Shown one piece after another: positions 1 to 11,048 of a stretch of 64,000 nucleotides of DNA. Numbering within the stretch: the first letter of the stretch is position 1; every line of letters begins with the position of its first letter. The DNA comes from Flavobacterium fluviatile (lineage in GTDB: Bacteria > Bacteroidota > Bacteroidia > Flavobacteriales > Flavobacteriaceae). The stretch lies in assembly GCF_010645065.1 (NCBI RefSeq), contig NZ_JAADZW010000011.1, forward strand, positions 62,001 through 126,000, given 5' to 3'. Under the pieces are notes generated by a model, which was not told the origin of the DNA, ran no database searches, and saw only the letters and a list, made by a program, of their open reading frames with translations. A program made the translations under genes and the position numbers.

Positions 1-3000
1 TTATTTCATTGCAAAAATCCTTGTCTTCTGGAGATAATATATCTTTATATTGAATCATTAGCTTAGAACAAACATGTCCTGGTATGCTGTAATCAAATAT
101 TCCCATTGCTTGTCTCCCCTCTTTCAGCTCCTGTACTAATTGTTTCGTTTCTAACAAAGCCGTGAGAGGATTGCTGTCATATTCTAAAAGTTTAGCACTA
201 GCAGTTTGCTCTCTGCCGGAGATAAAGTCGCCCCAGGTTCTTAAAAATGAGTATTTAAAAGTATCATCAACATCTTTAACTGCCTGCTCGCTTTGTTGTT
301 TTTGTTCCTCGGAGAGATTATTGGGGGTAAATTCAACTACAAACTTGTTATCCTCCTTACTTAAAATTTTCACAGAAAGGTTTCTTCTGTCCATTCGTGC
401 CAGTAAAATATGTAAAGTATGATTTTCATGCTGGGATTTTTGACTCAGATTTTCTTTATGAATGTCTAAGATTTTATAAAGACTATTGATAAAGTCGGTA
501 TTTTGATCCTCGGTAAAGTTTGTAACTCCACAAAATTGATAGTTTAGAAAAATTCTTTCCAGATTTAGGTTTCTATGACTGTCCTCACATGTTTTTATTC
601 GTTCGTCATTATAGAATGTATCATGATCCAATCCAAATCCTATCGAATATAATGATTTAGCCTGATGCTCATTAAGGCTTCTTGAAGAATCCATATGGAA
701 AAAGTCCAGTGTTTTGAATAAAACCAAAGCAACATTATAAAATTTATCAGGATAGGCCAATATAACGCTGCATACAACCGCTGTAATTGAAGCTGATTTT
801 GATTTTAGAAGCTTTAGTAGTACTTTTTCCAGAATTTCAGTCTGCGGTAATTCTGCTAATTCCAGGAGCATTTTCTCCAATGCCATATGAACCGACTGTA
901 ATAAATAGGGAACCACCGGACTGCTAAATCCTCTGTAAGCTCCCCAGAATGCCCAGCATAAATATTGTTTTACCTGCTCATTTTCAATGTACAAGGTTAT
1001 CTCGGTAACATCATCTTTACCATAATCGGATTTACGATATGATTCTACAGCATCGTTGGTAAATTCAATTATGAAATCAAGAGTTTGATAAAAGGAATTC
1101 TGCAGCAGCCAGTAAATAGGTGTCTGGTATGCACTTGCCGGAGAATAATTAAACCTAAATTCATCTGCAATGCCATATTTGGTTTCTACATGAAAACTAT
1201 CAGATTCAAAAGGATGTTTCTTTTTTTTGCTTTTTCGCCAAAATAAACCGCAAAGCTCAATAACAGATAATGGCAGTTTTTTAATCAGATTTAATGCAAG
1301 GTAAGGTTTGCTTAAAATAGTAGAGCAAAGTCCTTCATACGGCGAATTGTGGCTTCTCCATTGGTTGGCAATAACTTTGTCAAAGATGTTTTTTAATTCA
1401 GAGCTTATTTCATTAGAGGAATTAAAAACAACATTTAAGATTTTTTGTTGCGCTTTATCATCAATGTAAAATTTTTCAATTGTTTCTGTTTTTTCAATAA
1501 TGCTCAATGCTAACAGGCCTGAAATCCGTGTTGTTTCTCCATCCTTTTTATACTTAGTCCAATCGGCCAAAATAGGTAAAATTATTGGTAGGTTATTTTC
1601 AAAAAAAGAGCTTTTATATTTATCAATAAAAGCAATTACTACTTCCCATCCTTTGCCTTTTGGAGCTGTCGAATAGAAATCTTTTGTTGCAGCTATTTCT
1701 GTACATGCAATTCTCAATAAAAATAAAATTCTTTTTAGGGTTTTAAATTCTTCTGAGATAATGTTGTTTTCGAAAAAATTAAAAAAATATTCTGAATAAT
1801 CTGAAAGTAAAATTGAGATGAGCAATTCATCTTTCCAAAACTGAGAAATGTCAGCAGCTACAAAAATATTTTGAACAAAAGTTTCTACCTCGCTTGAATT
1901 TTTAGATAACTGTTCTGACATCCAAAGCCTAAAAGCTCGTCTAATAGGCAGTGAATTTCCTAATTCTTCAAAGAAAAGCGATACATTAACATGATTGGCA
2001 TAAGTACGGGATATTATTTTGTCTAAAGCCCATTCTTCATAAATATCATGCGTAATAAAGTATCCGTTATGTGTTTGATCATAACCAAGAATTTCATCTT
2101 GTTTCAAATGAAATAAAGCAGATTGGGGTAATGTATCGGGGCTAATATAAAATAGACCCAATTCACATCTTTTTTTTGCAATATATATGAGGGATCGGTC
2201 TCTTTCCAGATGTAGGTTGTCCCTTTGAATATTACTATTTTGAATTTTCTTTTTCCAGATTAAGTCAATAAAGTTTCTAAAATTTCCTTCTTTATCAATC
2301 TTAGGATAATATTTTATATACTCATTCAGATAAAAAAGATTAGAAAGCCTTTGGGAAAAATTTTCATTCGCAGGCAAAATAAAATTATTTTTCTCTGACA
2401 ATTGAGTTAATTCATCTGGCGTGATTAAAGGGATATTGATGACCTCACAAGATAATTGATAGTTTTCAGTAATATGAAATGATAGATCATTGAGATAAGA
2501 ATACCGGGTAGTAAAAACTATATTCCAACCATTACTTATGAGTAATTTAATTAACTTATTCAAAATATCATTGTTAGCTAGTTCAGCCAGTTTTTCTGCA
2601 GAATCAATAACAAACACCTTTTTAGGTTCTTTTTCATATGCTTCAAAAAAAAGATCAAATGTGAAGTTATTATTGAATCGAAGCAATTCATTTATGTTAG
2701 ATACATTAAGCTCTGTAGCCTTAAAGATGCATATTGGGAAACTGGTCGAAAAAGTATTGTAGAATTCTTTAAAGACAGCTGTTTTTCCGCAACCACCTTC
2801 TCCCGATATTATGATATTTTCGTTCCGTCCAAGTGAATGGTTCAGCTGTTCGATTATACCACTTCTGTCAATCTTAATTTGACTGCCATTAAAGTTAATT
2901 TCTGTTTGGATTGCCTGAAGTATATTTTCATTGTGCTTAACAATTTCGTCAATTAGAGCGGCACCGTCAGGTTCGAGCTTAAAAAAAAGATCCTGAATAT

Positions 3001-3433
3001 ATTTGTTCTCAGGCAAGGACAATTGCAATTCAAAATGGCTTGGTACTTGCCACAGAATTTCAATATCTATTTTTTGCGCTGCTTTCTCAATTTCAATTTG
3101 ATATTTCGGCTTTTTTTTATCTGTTTTGCTACTTTCAGAAAGTTCTATATTTGTGTAGAGATATACTGTATTTAAGTGCGGGTTCTTTGATTTCGCTTTT
3201 GTTATAGACTCAATAATATCCTTTTGCGATATTGAAGATGTATAATATTTAGCTTGGAATCCATAATATTTCCCTTCTTTTTCAAATGGCTCTGTTTCTA
3301 TTCCTGTTTGGTTTTTATAACGGAACAAGCCTATTTTGTTTCCAAATACAGAACAAAACAGCAGATAAGACAATTGTTCAAATGCCCATTGTTCACGGTT
3401 GTTATATTTTAAATCAAAAATCTTCCAATTCAT
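1..3433 (-). CDS. STAND-type NTPase with N-terminal nuclease-like domain (Avs-like), 3' end outside window
   Basis: An open frame runs from the ATG at 3433 to the left edge without a stop (over 1140 residues), so the C-terminus is missing. Residues 1-130 resemble a PD-(D/E)xK nuclease of the Mrr/Cap4 kind: E19, then GIETEP at 44-49 and FQAK at 59-62 (Q-x-K). A P-loop, GEGGCGKT, lies at 211-218 and a Walker B, VFVID, ends at D277. The rest is long, helical and without clear motifs, as in the sensor half of STAND ATPases. Avs proteins are known to pair an N-terminal effector nuclease, a central STAND NTPase and C-terminal repeats that sense phage proteins; the fit here is by architecture only. 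It is the last visible gene of a minus-strand run, 164 bp after the helicase gene. Confidence 0.72.
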   Translation of the reverse strand, partial: MNWKIFDLKYNNREQWAFEQLSYLLFCSVFGNKIGLFRYKNQTGIETEPFEKEGKYYGFQAKYYTSSISQKDIIESITKAKSKNPHLNTVYLYTNIELSESSKTDKKKPKYQIEIEKAAQKIDIEILWQVPSHFELQLSLPENKYIQDLFFKLEPDGAALIDEIVKHNENILQAIQTEINFNGSQIKIDRSGIIEQLNHSLGRNENIIISGEGGCGKTAVFKEFYNTFSTSFPICIFKATELNVSNINELLRFNNNFTFDLFFEAYEKEPKKVFVIDSAEKLAELANNDILNKLIKLLISNGWNIVFTTRYSYLNDLSFHITENYQLSCEVINIPLITPDELTQLSEKNNFILPANENFSQRLSNLFYLNEYIKYYPKIDKEGNFRNFIDLIWKKKIQNSNIQRDNLHLERDRSLIYIAKKRCELGLFYISPDTLPQSALFHLKQDEILGYDQTHNGYFITHDIYEEWALDKIISRTYANHVNVSLFFEELGNSLPIRRAFRLWMSEQLSKNSSEVETFVQNIFVAADISQFWKDELLISILLSDYSEYFFNFFENNIISEEFKTLKRILFLLRIACTEIAATKDFYSTAPKGKGWEVVIAFIDKYKSSFFENNLPIILPILADWTKYKKDGETTRISGLLALSIIEKTETIEKFYIDDKAQQKILNVVFNSSNEISSELKNIFDKVIANQWRSHNSPYEGLCSTILSKPYLALNLIKKLPLSVIELCGLFWRKSKKKKHPFESDSFHVETKYGIADEFRFNYSPASAYQTPIYWLLQNSFYQTLDFIIEFTNDAVESYRKSDYGKDDVTEITLYIENEQVKQYLCWAFWGAYRGFSSPVVPYLLQSVHMALEKMLLELAELPQTEILEKVLLKLLKSKSASITAVVCSVILAYPDKFYNVALVLFKTLDFFHMDSSRSLNEHQAKSLYSIGFGLDHDTFYNDERIKTCEDSHRNLNLERIFLNYQFCGVTNFTEDQNTDFINSLYKILDIHKENLSQKSQHENHTLHILLARMDRRNLSVKILSKEDNKFVVEFTPNNLSEEQKQQSEQAVKDVDDTFKYSFLRTWGDFISGREQTASAKLLEYDSNPLTALLETKQLVQELKEGRQAMGIFDYSIPGHVCSKLMIQYKDILSPEDKDFCNEI

Positions 3434-3597
3434 TCTCTTATCATTTTAAAATTTAAAGATTAAATATAGGTTTGAATCACTTTTTTATTTATAAAGTATT
3501 TTAGATTGTTTTTATTTTAATTTTGGCTGGTTATGGGTGATGTTGTTTGTTTTTGTCTGTCTAGTATTAGCGCTTGTTAAATATTTCTTTTTGGACT

Positions 3598-6258
3598 TTA
3601 TTGCAAGTTTATGGTATTTCTACAATCAGGATAATTTGTGCATCCTAAAAAGTTGCCGTACTTTCCTGCTCTTTTTGTCATAAAACCGCTTTCGCAATTA
3701 GAACATACAAATTTATCTTTTAAAATATCTACGCTACTATATGTCTGATTACAAATAGGATAATGTGAACATCCCAAAAATTGATTGCCATTTACTGAAT
3801 TTTGTCTTATCACCAGTTTCCCTGTTTTGCAGTAAGGACAATTAGTAATATTTAACTTTCCATTAATATTAGCTAATAAGTAATTATTGTCTGTTAACAA
3901 TTCTTCTGTAAACAAGGAAGCTTCTGATGGGACTAGTAATATAACTTCATTTTTAGTTCTGGTTAAGGCAACATAAAATAACCGGCGCTCTTCTGCAAAT
4001 CTATATTCTTCTTCTTCACTCAGCAAGAGAGACAAAATAGGATCATCAGTCATTTTGTTAGGGAACCCCATCAGATGATTTCGAAGATTCAAAATAATAA
4101 CATTATCGGCTTCTGTTCCTTTGGACTTGTGTACAGTTAGATATTTAATATTAATTTTTTCGAGTCCTTTGACTTCTAAGGTATCATTTCTTTCAATATA
4201 TTTTATTTTGCTATCCGGTCTCAGTCTTATCAGATCATTGATATCAAAGCTGTGCCTTCCTAAGACCAAGATTGATTTCTCACCATATTTACTGACTAAC
4301 TTTTGTATTTCATTGATGAAAACTTCCTCAATTTCATCGGGTTTATAATACACAAAATTTAAGGGATCTTCCAAAGGCTCTTTATTTGAACTTGGCTTTT
4401 TGGATATTTGCTTTGGATTTTTTTGAATGTATTTTGAACTGATGTCAATAAGTGACTGTGAATTTCTATAAGTTCGTTCTATCAGTAATTGCTCATAATT
4501 GCCAACATGTTTTTCAAAATTACTAAATAAAGAAACATCGCTGCCTGCAAAGCGGTAAATAGACTGCCAGTCATCTCCCACGCAAATTAATCTTGCACCT
4601 GACAAGTCCCGAACTCCTTTGATCAGATTAAACCGGGAAAACGAAATATCCTGGTATTCATCAATAATTATATATTTATAGGTGTAGTTGGGCTTATGGT
4701 TTTTTACAGTGTCAGCAGCTTTATTGATCATATCATTGAAATCAATTTCATTTCTTTTTTTTAGAATCTGATTGTATTTTTTAAGAATTGGGAGTACAAA
4801 CTGTAAAAACATTCCCTGGCGCTCAATCATGTAAGGGTTTTGGGATTTATTCTTCTCCGACAGTAAACTCATTAATGAATCATGATTTAATTGTCTAGAT
4901 TTGATTAGATTGATAAAGCTTTCAATGAGCTTATTTATTTCTTTTCCAAAGTTTTTTTCATCTTCTGACACTTTTGTATAGATATCCTTAGTATCTCTTG
5001 GCTTAAAAGTTATATTCTCTGCTATAAGTATATTTTTAAGCTTCTCCAATAAAACATTATCTCTGTTAAAATAGGAGTACGTTTCCAAAAGTTTAGTTTT
5101 ATGGATTTTGTGCGTACTTCTTTTTAACTCCATTTCTTCCACATATTTTTGTTCATGTAATGGCGATAACCATTTTGCCCGATTATGCTCATCCACACCG
5201 AAATGTTCTAGATACAATTTGTAATCGGTTATAAAGAAGTCAGGACGATACATGGTATCTCCAAAGGGATAAGGCTTTTCGTATTCATATTCAATTCCAT
5301 TCAGATATAAAAAATTGGCTATCATAAGTTCCTCTACACTTTTTACTTTCTCACCATGTATTGAATTTAGATTGGATTTTGCTGCTATATTTAGAGGCTC
5401 ACATTTTGATTTTAATGTTTGAAAATCAATCCCTTTTTCTGTATCTATTTTTTCGCCTAATGAATTGTAATTGTCATTTTCCTCTGGAATGTTCATATAG
5501 CATGCTACATATTGAATATATGATTGCAAGGCTTTTTCATCATCTAAAATATCGGTTTTTAAATATTCCTTGATTATACTGCTTAAAGTATTTTCGTTAG
5601 TAATAGCTGGAACATCTGTGTGATTTTTTTTAATTATGTCGTAGCCAAGTTTATGAAAGGTCGTTGCCTGTACGTCAAGGTTAAGTTTGTAGAGTCTTTC
5701 ATTTAATTCGTCTACAGTTTTTTTTGTAAACGATAATAGTAGGATTTCATCAGGACTAATGTTTTTCTGTTCAATAAGATATTGAACTTTACCCAGAATT
5801 GTTAATGTTTTTCCAGAGCCTGCTCCTGCAATTATTAAATTTGAATACTCATCTGTGATTACAGCGGTACGCTGCTGGTCATCCAGTTTTTTTTGTTCAA
5901 TATTGTCAAAGTACAGTTTTAACTTTTCTTTCTGTGTATTGACATAATTTTGGTTATACTGAATTATGTATGTATCAAAATCTTCAAAAATGCTATTAAA
6001 AGTCTTTACAGTTTCCTCTTTTTTGTAAAAATTAGTTTTGTTTTTAAAGAATTGACGCGCTGATGAATATTGAGATTTTATCTGGTCACGTTCAACCCAA
6101 GTGATGTAGTCGTTTAATTTTTGAATATTGTCTATGAAATCTTTCGCTTGATCTAGATTAATTATGTATTTGGTGTCTTTATACTTTTTCTTTTCTTGCA
6201 ATTGCTGAAAGATAACAAGAAAAAGGAACATCGAAGCGATAATAATTATTAAAACCAT
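3598..6258 (-). CDS. Membrane-anchored UvrD/DNA helicase IV-like SF1 helicase with nuclease-like insert and C-terminal zinc ribbons
   Basis: The 886-aa protein opens with a hydrophobic segment (residues 2-18) that should anchor it in the membrane. Walker A AGAGSGKT lies at 144-151, followed by IIIDEYQD (motif II), VGDDWQSIYRFAG (motif III), TVHKSKGTEAD (motif V) and FYVALTRTK (motif VI), a complete SF1A helicase set. Between motifs I and II is an insert with ELMIANFLYLNGI, YRPDFFI and LYLEHFG, which looks like a PD-(D/E)xK/Vsr-type nuclease fold. The C-terminus carries two CxxC...CxxxxxxC zinc ribbons of the topoisomerase type. It is 64 bp downstream of the DUF4011 gene. A defence role is inferred from the neighbours; a repair role is possible. 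Confidence 0.85.
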   Translation of the reverse strand: MVLIIIIASMFLFLVIFQQLQEKKKYKDTKYIINLDQAKDFIDNIQKLNDYITWVERDQIKSQYSSARQFFKNKTNFYKKEETVKTFNSIFEDFDTYIIQYNQNYVNTQKEKLKLYFDNIEQKKLDDQQRTAVITDEYSNLIIAGAGSGKTLTILGKVQYLIEQKNISPDEILLLSFTKKTVDELNERLYKLNLDVQATTFHKLGYDIIKKNHTDVPAITNENTLSSIIKEYLKTDILDDEKALQSYIQYVACYMNIPEENDNYNSLGEKIDTEKGIDFQTLKSKCEPLNIAAKSNLNSIHGEKVKSVEELMIANFLYLNGIEYEYEKPYPFGDTMYRPDFFITDYKLYLEHFGVDEHNRAKWLSPLHEQKYVEEMELKRSTHKIHKTKLLETYSYFNRDNVLLEKLKNILIAENITFKPRDTKDIYTKVSEDEKNFGKEINKLIESFINLIKSRQLNHDSLMSLLSEKNKSQNPYMIERQGMFLQFVLPILKKYNQILKKRNEIDFNDMINKAADTVKNHKPNYTYKYIIIDEYQDISFSRFNLIKGVRDLSGARLICVGDDWQSIYRFAGSDVSLFSNFEKHVGNYEQLLIERTYRNSQSLIDISSKYIQKNPKQISKKPSSNKEPLEDPLNFVYYKPDEIEEVFINEIQKLVSKYGEKSILVLGRHSFDINDLIRLRPDSKIKYIERNDTLEVKGLEKINIKYLTVHKSKGTEADNVIILNLRNHLMGFPNKMTDDPILSLLLSEEEEYRFAEERRLFYVALTRTKNEVILLVPSEASLFTEELLTDNNYLLANINGKLNITNCPYCKTGKLVIRQNSVNGNQFLGCSHYPICNQTYSSVDILKDKFVCSNCESGFMTKRAGKYGNFLGCTNYPDCRNTINLQ

Positions 6259-6322
6259 ATTTACTTTTGATCTGAGGTTAACTTAAAACCTTGTTCTATT
6301 TTAGAATTACTATCAAGTGATT

Positions 6323-9300
6323 TTATATCAATTTTAAAAAATCTCCATCTTTTTTTACAATTTCAAATTTGACTGCTTTTTTGATGGATTGTAATATATG
6401 GTTTCGCATATCTTCTGTAACTCTTGCAAATCCAAAAAGTTTCGCAATTAAGATAACAGCATTATCTGGTTGAATAGCGATAGAACTTTCAACAACTTTA
6501 ATGATTGCCAAGTTCATCTCTTCATCAGAAATAAGACTTAATTTTTTTGAATTTGGACTAAGTAAACTTCTATCTCTTATTACTGGTAAATGATCTTCAA
6601 AATGCCAAAGAAATTCATCTTTCTTTTTAATTAAGCCAGTTCTAATAGCATAGTTTACTGCATCTGTAATAGATGCTCTGACACGGCTTCCTATTTTTGA
6701 AATGCCATTTGCATCTGCAATTCGACGAGCCATTTCTTCAAAATGAACAGGGCTTTCTACTTTGACGACTTCATGTATCCACGCTCCAAGTTTTCCAAGG
6801 GAATAAGTATGAATTTCTTGATGGCAAACCTCAATAGGAAGAGAAGCTTTTATATAGCGGGGGATTGAATTATCAATTTCTTCAGGCTCTTCCCGGACAA
6901 GATTTTTTAAATCTTCCATTAATTCTTCTTCAAGTGCATCATTATGTTCAACTTGATTTTTAGCATTTTCAATAGTTTCTATTAAAAGTCTTAGCTCTCC
7001 TTGGGGATTGCGGAACCAATCAGTGCTCCATACATTAAATAATTTCCAGCCCATGCCTTCAAGGACTATAGTTCTTAATCTATCTCGATCCCGAGCTGAT
7101 TTTGCAGTTTCATAAGACTTTCCGTCGCAGCATATTCCAAGAATATATCTTCCAGGATTATCGTTATCAACTATTGCCAAGTCAATATAAAATCCAGCAG
7201 AGCCGACTTTTTCTCTCACGATATAACCATTATCGCGAAGACTTTGAGCAATAATTTCCTCAAATGGCTGGGGTTTAGTTATTATTTCTTCCTTGTCGCT
7301 TTCAAACTTCCCATGCTGTGCATAATAAAGAAAACTTTTTAATGCTCGAATACCAAATTTCGCATTTGGTCCAGGATTCATATCACTGGCTGTAATATTT
7401 GTGAATACTTCACATCTGCTTTTTGCCCTTGTAATTAAAACATTTAGTCTTCTTTCACCACCTTCATTATTTAGAGGTCCAAAACTCATAGGTACTTTAC
7501 CATCTTCAGTTCTTCCATAACCAATACTAATAAAAATGACATCTCGTTCATCTCCTTGAACATTTTCAAGATTTTTGATAAAAAGAGGTTCAGTAGCGTG
7601 GCTCCTAAAGAAATTTTCAACTTCAGGATTTTTTCTTCTTTTTACTTCAAGTGCATTTTGAATAGCCTGCATTTGCGCTGTGCTAAAAGCAACAACGCCG
7701 AGACTTAGCTTCGGATTATTTAGCGCATGGTTAATGATAGCATCAGCAACTTTTTCAGCTTCTTTAGGGTTGGTGCGTGTTTTACCTTTGTCATAATAAG
7801 TATCTGGCAGGTGGTTAAATGCTAAACCCATTTTGCTTCTAGATCCGGGACTTGGAAAAATTATTAATTTATTTTCGTAAAACTCCTGGTTTGACAAGTT
7901 AATTAAGGATTCATGTCTACTGCGATAATGCCAGCGCAACATACGTTGAGGAGCACCTTGAGCATCACACATTCCAAGGATGCTCTGCATATCAGCAGTT
8001 ACGTTTTCTTCATCTTCAGTATCGGTATTTAGTTTGTCAAAAAAACTTGTTGGAGGCATTTGCTTTGTATCCCCCACAACAACTACTTGTCTTCCACGTA
8101 AAATAGCACCCAAAGCATCAACAGGACGTACTTGGCTGGCTTCATCAAAAATAACCAGATCGAAATCAATACTATTTGGAGGGAGAAAATTTGCAATTGA
8201 CATTGGACTCATCATTATAACAGGTTTAATTGCTTGAATTGCCAGTCCCGCTTCCTGCATAAGTTTCCTAATCGGCATATGTCTGGCTTTACGGTTGAAT
8301 TCGCTTTTAAGTACATTAATTTGTCCGCCGCCTTCCTGTTTTGGTAAACTTTCCCAATGTTTAAGAGCAACTTTGGCGCGATTATAGAACTGATAAAGTA
8401 CATCAAGTCGTTTAAATTTTTCGATGACTTCTTCATGACTTGATCTTTCAAATTTTCGAAGTTCTACACTATTAGTCATTGCCTGCTCAATCAAATGTTC
8501 GTACCAAGTTTTTTGTACAGCTGTTTTTAAATGCAAAACAGCGTCGGGCCAGTTATAAACTGCTCTAATCAAATAATCGGCTCCATTTCTTTCAATCTCT
8601 TCTTTCATTACGTTCCAAGATATTGCCTGATGTATCTCAGGTAGATTTTCGAACCAATTTTTTATTAAGCTTTGCTGTTTTGCTAAACTTGTATTTAGTA
8701 TTTGATTATCTTTTAAATCCAGTTTTTCTAAAAGTGACTTTAATGAAATATTTTGTTTTTTTAAAGCATTCTCCAAATTAATTAAAAAGTCAGCCGCAAC
8801 AGAAGACTCCTGATTTTTGCTAAGAAAGGATAGAAATGTGTTTGATATTACGTCATCCTGAATAAGAAGGTGTACCCCTTGTAGATATTGAACTGCTTTT
8901 TTAACAGTTTGCCAATCTGTTCGTTTCTTTTGATATCTGATATCAAATAATTTTTGCGCTAAAGGTTCTAAAGATAGGAGAGAAGCTGTAAGACGCTTTC
9001 CTTCCATTAAAGCATTAACATACTCTAATTTTGTGTTTAAATCTGAAGGTACCTGAGTTGTGAGAAGTGCCGACAATCTTTTTACACTATTTTTATAATC
9101 TCCTATTAAAAATTTATACCACTTACTGCCATGTACAATTAAATTTTGCCTGATTTCAAGTAGATCATAATCCCAAGATTCTGGAATAACTAAATTGTCA
9201 TATTGTCTATGCAGTTCCTCTAGTCGAATTCCAGTTTCTAATAATTCGGCAATATCAGCTTGATTATTGAGCCAAGCAGAATCGATTATATTCATGGATG

Positions 9301-10966
9301 TGAGGCCTGGATTCTCAGATGCAGTTTTTATAGTTTTTAATAATAGCTTAACATCATCTATTTCTGTGGACGGATTAATTTCAACATAATTTGAAATGGA
9401 AGTAATAAGAGTTATTACCTCACTTGTATCTTTAATTACAATTTCTAATAATTCTTTTGAGGTTTCCTCATCTATTGGGAGGAAAATTTTTATATCAGTT
9501 CCATAAAACAGCAAGTTCTCAGGTTGTCCAATTTTTTCTAGTCTTACCTGTATTTTTTCAGCCAGTTGTTCAACCTCTTTAATCTTTATAGAATCCCATA
9601 TGCTAATATTTCCAACGTGTATTTTAGGAAATTTATAATCTTTATTACGAGTTGTTATTTTTAGTAAATTTCCCATCACTTCTTGTGCTGAGTAACCACT
9701 TTTTGAAATTTCAGAATTTACCGAAGTACAATATTGATTAAGTTCGTTTATCATAGGATGAAGAAATCTAATTTCTTCTTCCAAACGTGTTATTGTTGGC
9801 CTGCCTAAATCAAGTATCCGTTTTAATTCATTATGTAATTCTCTTTTGTTTGCTTTATGGCTATGTAATTCTAAGCATGCTTCTCCTAAGTTAACACTGT
9901 CTAATCGTCGTTTTACAACTTCTAATGCGGCCATTTTTTCAGCAACAAAAAGCACTTTTTTTCCATTTCCGACAGCATTTGCTATAAGATTTGTAATGGT
10001 TTGTGATTTCCCTGTTCCTGGAGGTCCTTGTATTACCATGTTACGCCCTTCATGTACAGCAAGCATTGCAATTACTTGTGAACTGTCGGCATCTACTACT
10101 TGCATAAGCTCATCCGCATTCGTATCATTGTCAAGATGATGTTCTTCACCAATTGATGGTTGAGGTTCATTAAATCCAGTATCGAATAAAGATTGTAAAA
10201 TATTATGGTTGAATGGTTTTTTATCTTCTGGCCATTTGTCACTGTCTAAATCATGATAAATCATAAATTTACCAAAAGAAAAGAATCCTAATTCTATGGC
10301 ATCCTCTTCAACTTTCCAATTTTCAATATGGCTGATCCGTTCTTTTATAATGCTGTAATATGCTTTAAGATCTAGTTCTTCCTCCTCCGGGAGATCAGGA
10401 ATAGTGATGTTGTAATCTACCATCATTTTTGCCTGCAATGATAGATTTGGCCCGATTTCAGTGCCACTATATCTTAAACGAAAACGTTCATTTGCACTGG
10501 AACGCTCAAGTACGACGGGAAGTAAAATTAATGGCGCTTTTCTTGTATCGTCACTATTACCTTTTTCATACCAATTTAGTATTCCTAATGCAAGATATAA
10601 CATGTTGACACCCTGCTCTTCAATGCTTGTTCTAGCAAAATAATAAGTATTTAGTATTTTAGTCTGAAGCTTGGTTTCTGTTTCATTGGTCTGTAATCTG
10701 GTATCATTATAAGCATCTTGTATTTCCGGTTCGGTAAGTTCCGGAAGTTCAAATAATTCATCATCGTCATCTTTGCCTGGGCGTCCTAAAAAAGTCATAG
10801 CTTTATTCTGCCTGACTAAGATATCATATATCGATGAAGATTGTTCTTGTACAATTTGTAAGCCTTTAACTTTGGATGTCTTATAGTTAAGTAATGTATT
10901 GCGCATTCCTAGATCTAAAAGCTCTTTACGAGATGCTTCCAATTTAGGTAGAATTGATTCAGACAT
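6323..10966 (-). CDS. DUF4011 / SF1 helicase / Vsr-like nuclease / DUF3320 giant protein (Hhe-like)
   Basis: This 1547-aa protein begins with a DUF4011 domain (KELLDLGMRNTLLNYK). A UvrD/Dna2-type SF1 helicase follows: Walker A QGPPGTGKS near residue 315, motif II FDEASQ near 942, VVGDTKQMPP, and LNVLITRAKSR near 1170. Residues about 1235-1320 form a very-short-patch-repair/MTES_1575-like nuclease domain (FYIDLAIVD...ILGICCDGKSY...RLRTIVLEGMGW). A DUF3320-like winged-helix region (about 1370-1450) ends the protein. From memory, this order is that of the single-gene anti-phage system Hhe and of related large helicase-nucleases; that assignment is by architecture. The gene lies 82 bp after the HEPN-type gene and is probably co-transcribed with it. 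Confidence 0.88.
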   Translation of the reverse strand: MSESILPKLEASRKELLDLGMRNTLLNYKTSKVKGLQIVQEQSSSIYDILVRQNKAMTFLGRPGKDDDDELFELPELTEPEIQDAYNDTRLQTNETETKLQTKILNTYYFARTSIEEQGVNMLYLALGILNWYEKGNSDDTRKAPLILLPVVLERSSANERFRLRYSGTEIGPNLSLQAKMMVDYNITIPDLPEEEELDLKAYYSIIKERISHIENWKVEEDAIELGFFSFGKFMIYHDLDSDKWPEDKKPFNHNILQSLFDTGFNEPQPSIGEEHHLDNDTNADELMQVVDADSSQVIAMLAVHEGRNMVIQGPPGTGKSQTITNLIANAVGNGKKVLFVAEKMAALEVVKRRLDSVNLGEACLELHSHKANKRELHNELKRILDLGRPTITRLEEEIRFLHPMINELNQYCTSVNSEISKSGYSAQEVMGNLLKITTRNKDYKFPKIHVGNISIWDSIKIKEVEQLAEKIQVRLEKIGQPENLLFYGTDIKIFLPIDEETSKELLEIVIKDTSEVITLITSISNYVEINPSTEIDDVKLLLKTIKTASENPGLTSMNIIDSAWLNNQADIAELLETGIRLEELHRQYDNLVIPESWDYDLLEIRQNLIVHGSKWYKFLIGDYKNSVKRLSALLTTQVPSDLNTKLEYVNALMEGKRLTASLLSLEPLAQKLFDIRYQKKRTDWQTVKKAVQYLQGVHLLIQDDVISNTFLSFLSKNQESSVAADFLINLENALKKQNISLKSLLEKLDLKDNQILNTSLAKQQSLIKNWFENLPEIHQAISWNVMKEEIERNGADYLIRAVYNWPDAVLHLKTAVQKTWYEHLIEQAMTNSVELRKFERSSHEEVIEKFKRLDVLYQFYNRAKVALKHWESLPKQEGGGQINVLKSEFNRKARHMPIRKLMQEAGLAIQAIKPVIMMSPMSIANFLPPNSIDFDLVIFDEASQVRPVDALGAILRGRQVVVVGDTKQMPPTSFFDKLNTDTEDEENVTADMQSILGMCDAQGAPQRMLRWHYRSRHESLINLSNQEFYENKLIIFPSPGSRSKMGLAFNHLPDTYYDKGKTRTNPKEAEKVADAIINHALNNPKLSLGVVAFSTAQMQAIQNALEVKRRKNPEVENFFRSHATEPLFIKNLENVQGDERDVIFISIGYGRTEDGKVPMSFGPLNNEGGERRLNVLITRAKSRCEVFTNITASDMNPGPNAKFGIRALKSFLYYAQHGKFESDKEEIITKPQPFEEIIAQSLRDNGYIVREKVGSAGFYIDLAIVDNDNPGRYILGICCDGKSYETAKSARDRDRLRTIVLEGMGWKLFNVWSTDWFRNPQGELRLLIETIENAKNQVEHNDALEEELMEDLKNLVREEPEEIDNSIPRYIKASLPIEVCHQEIHTYSLGKLGAWIHEVVKVESPVHFEEMARRIADANGISKIGSRVRASITDAVNYAIRTGLIKKKDEFLWHFEDHLPVIRDRSLLSPNSKKLSLISDEEMNLAIIKVVESSIAIQPDNAVILIAKLFGFARVTEDMRNHILQSIKKAVKFEIVKKDGDFLKLI

Positions 10967-11048
10967 ATATTAAGATAATTAAGTTTCCTAAGTTATTAAA
11001 TAAAACACTACAAAAAGAGAAAGACAATGTTTTAAACTTTTAAAACAT

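Noticed and set aside
162..422. Plus-strand frames within the left-edge gene (162-422, 2538-2762)
   Set aside because: The minus strand carries one continuous frame with P-loop and Walker B across the same DNA.
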